From Syntrophomonadaceae bacterium (GTDB lineage Bacteria; Bacillota; Syntrophomonadia; Syntrophomonadales; Syntrophomonadaceae), in assembly GCA_012718855.1 (NCBI GenBank), contig JAAYBS010000063.1, positions 1-40,368 of the forward strand: DNA of 40,368 nucleotides. Reading direction: 5' to 3'. Positions 39,467-40,368 of this stretch are shown in pieces (the first letter of the stretch is position 1; every line of letters starts with the position of its first letter). The notes beneath the pieces were generated by a model. It did not search any database. It was not told the origin of the DNA and was given only the letters and a program-made list of their open reading frames with translations. Position numbers and translations under genes: made by a program.

Positions 39467-40368
39467 TTACCTCAAAATGGTTTCGTCAACGACAGATTTA
39501 TATTCATAGCTTCCTTTGATAAGTTCTTTGTCCTGCATCCATTTGACCACATCATTGAATATGTCTTCCCTTACCGGTTCAGCTTTATTAAAGTCGGGGA
39601 GCTGCAGGGAATCCTTAATATCCGCAGGAAACCGCTGTACTTCAATGATAAAATCGATATCTTCTTCTGTGAGACCCTGCTGCAGATATTCTACCGCCAG
39701 ATCATAAGCTCTGAATACGGCTTTGATTTCTTCCGGGTTATCGGTTATGCTTCGCGCGGTGAAAGCAATAGCTCCGGCTTTATTATCCATCTGTTCAGTA
39801 CTGTTTAAAACGGTGGCCCCGTTTCTGATAGCCATTCCTGCCATAGGTTCGGGCAATATTGCGGCTGCCACCTTACCGCCCTGCAACATTTCCAGGCGGG
39901 TCGGCAGAGGCGGAATAGCAATTTTATTGACTTCATTATATTCCATACCCGCTGCTTTAAGCATTGTATCCAGGGTATATTCCATGATAGTATTGGTGGA
40001 AAGACCGATGTCTTTGCCTTTCAATCCAGCAACTGCGTTAATTCCTGCGTCTTTGCCGCCCATTAAGGAGACATTGCCTTCATTTTTAGCAATGATCCGC
40101 AGGTTGATACCGCCTTCATTGGCAAAAAGCACCGCCACCACGTCAGTAATCACACCGTCCAGCTTGCCGCTTTGAAGTGCACTGTCCCTGTCTTTGGCGC
40201 TGGTAAAGTGTTCTATATTAACTTTTACGCCTTCCTGTTCAAAATAACCGTTCTTCTGCGCAATCAAGAATGGGATCGACTCCACATCCGGCATAACGCC
40301 TATGTTAATGACTCTCTCTGACACATTCGGGCTATCCGTGGCAGTATCGGTCTGATTGGAACACGCCA
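39467..40368 (-). CDS. ABC transporter substrate-binding lipoprotein (NMT1/THI5-like), 5' end beyond the window
   Basis: The frame stays open to the right edge: upstream of the first in-window GTG (40324) it reads AC-SNQTDTATDSPNV, which looks like the end of a lipobox, with the lipid-carrying Cys encoded at 40363-40361 and a linker after it. The mature domain is a periplasmic-binding fold of the NitT/TauT/THI5 group: INIGVMPDVESIPFLIAQKN, GYFEQEGVKV, LDGVITDVVAVLFA and LPEPMAGMAIRNGA. Together with the downstream ATPase and permease it forms a complete importer. The ligand is not evident. The signal peptide itself lies outside the window. Confidence 0.9.
   Translation of the reverse strand, partial: ACSNQTDTATDSPNVSERVINIGVMPDVESIPFLIAQKNGYFEQEGVKVNIEHFTSAKDRDSALQSGKLDGVITDVVAVLFANEGGINLRIIAKNEGNVSLMGGKDAGINAVAGLKGKDIGLSTNTIMEYTLDTMLKAAGMEYNEVNKIAIPPLPTRLEMLQGGKVAAAILPEPMAGMAIRNGATVLNSTEQMDNKAGAIAFTARSITDNPEEIKAVFRAYDLAVEYLQQGLTEEDIDFIIEVQRFPADIKDSLQLPDFNKAEPVREDIFNDVVKWMQDKELIKGSYEYKSVVDETILR

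Overview
The window reads as chromosomal DNA of an anaerobic, endospore-forming member of the Clostridia. A syntrophic, butyrate-type fatty-acid oxidiser close to Syntrophomonas is plausible, but this is inferred from gene content only. Evidence: a SpoIIP amidase, a very small SpoVM-like peptide, Firmicutes-type AddAB, strong GGAGG ribosome sites with frequent GTG/TTG starts, AT-rich sequence, and a butyryl/4-hydroxybutyrate-type CoA-transferase with what looks like a full sigma-54 control region.

Layout. 1-125: probable end of an insertion sequence, a few bases from the stop of an MFS drug exporter (133-1560, minus). 1692-4002 (minus): SpoIIP and S-adenosylhomocysteinase. 4153-10717 (plus): glycan operon of a GT4 glycosyltransferase, a GH57 branching enzyme, a second GH57 glucanotransferase/amylase-like enzyme and a SAM methyltransferase. 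The adjacent divergent ahcY would clear the SAH that a methyltransferase makes. 10764-16534: 3D-domain protein, PaaI-type thioesterase, DUF3343 protein, DinG-like helicase, two micro-genes (a 22-residue SpoVM-like peptide and a 23-residue membrane peptide), TIGR04086 membrane protein, ZIP transporter and a YdcZ-like transporter. 16697-23686: addB-addA, the double-strand-break repair helicase-nuclease. 23709-24728: DUF2225 protein.

24850-29033 is the most interesting block. A CBS-CBS-PAS-PAS-AAA+-HTH sigma-54 activator converges on the CoA-transferase gene. The CoA-transferase has a consensus -24/-12 promoter (28636-28652, minus) and, 146-230 bp upstream of the predicted start of transcription, a cluster of TTGCA-N4-TGCAA dyads that look like the activator's binding sites. 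The activator's own start is odd: the good ribosome site lies in front of an ATC codon, after three chained micro-ORFs.

29034-33730 (plus): DUF366 protein, DUF4264 protein, signal peptidase I, SurE, a small membrane protein and a divergent EF-G paralogue. 33791-36636: small membrane protein, lipoprotein, HDAC-family amidohydrolase, and a divergent pair of very short helical proteins (one ferritin-like and Cys-rich) bounded by terminators with the same stem arms. A tRNA-Trp gene lies at 36684-36759 (minus).

From about 36840 to the end the base composition becomes visibly more GC-rich. This part holds a D-Ala-D-Ala ligase and a NitT/TauT-type ABC importer (permease, ATPase, lipoprotein-type binding protein cut by the window edge), and may have a different history from the rest. 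I see no rRNA, CRISPR array, prophage or toxin-antitoxin pair.
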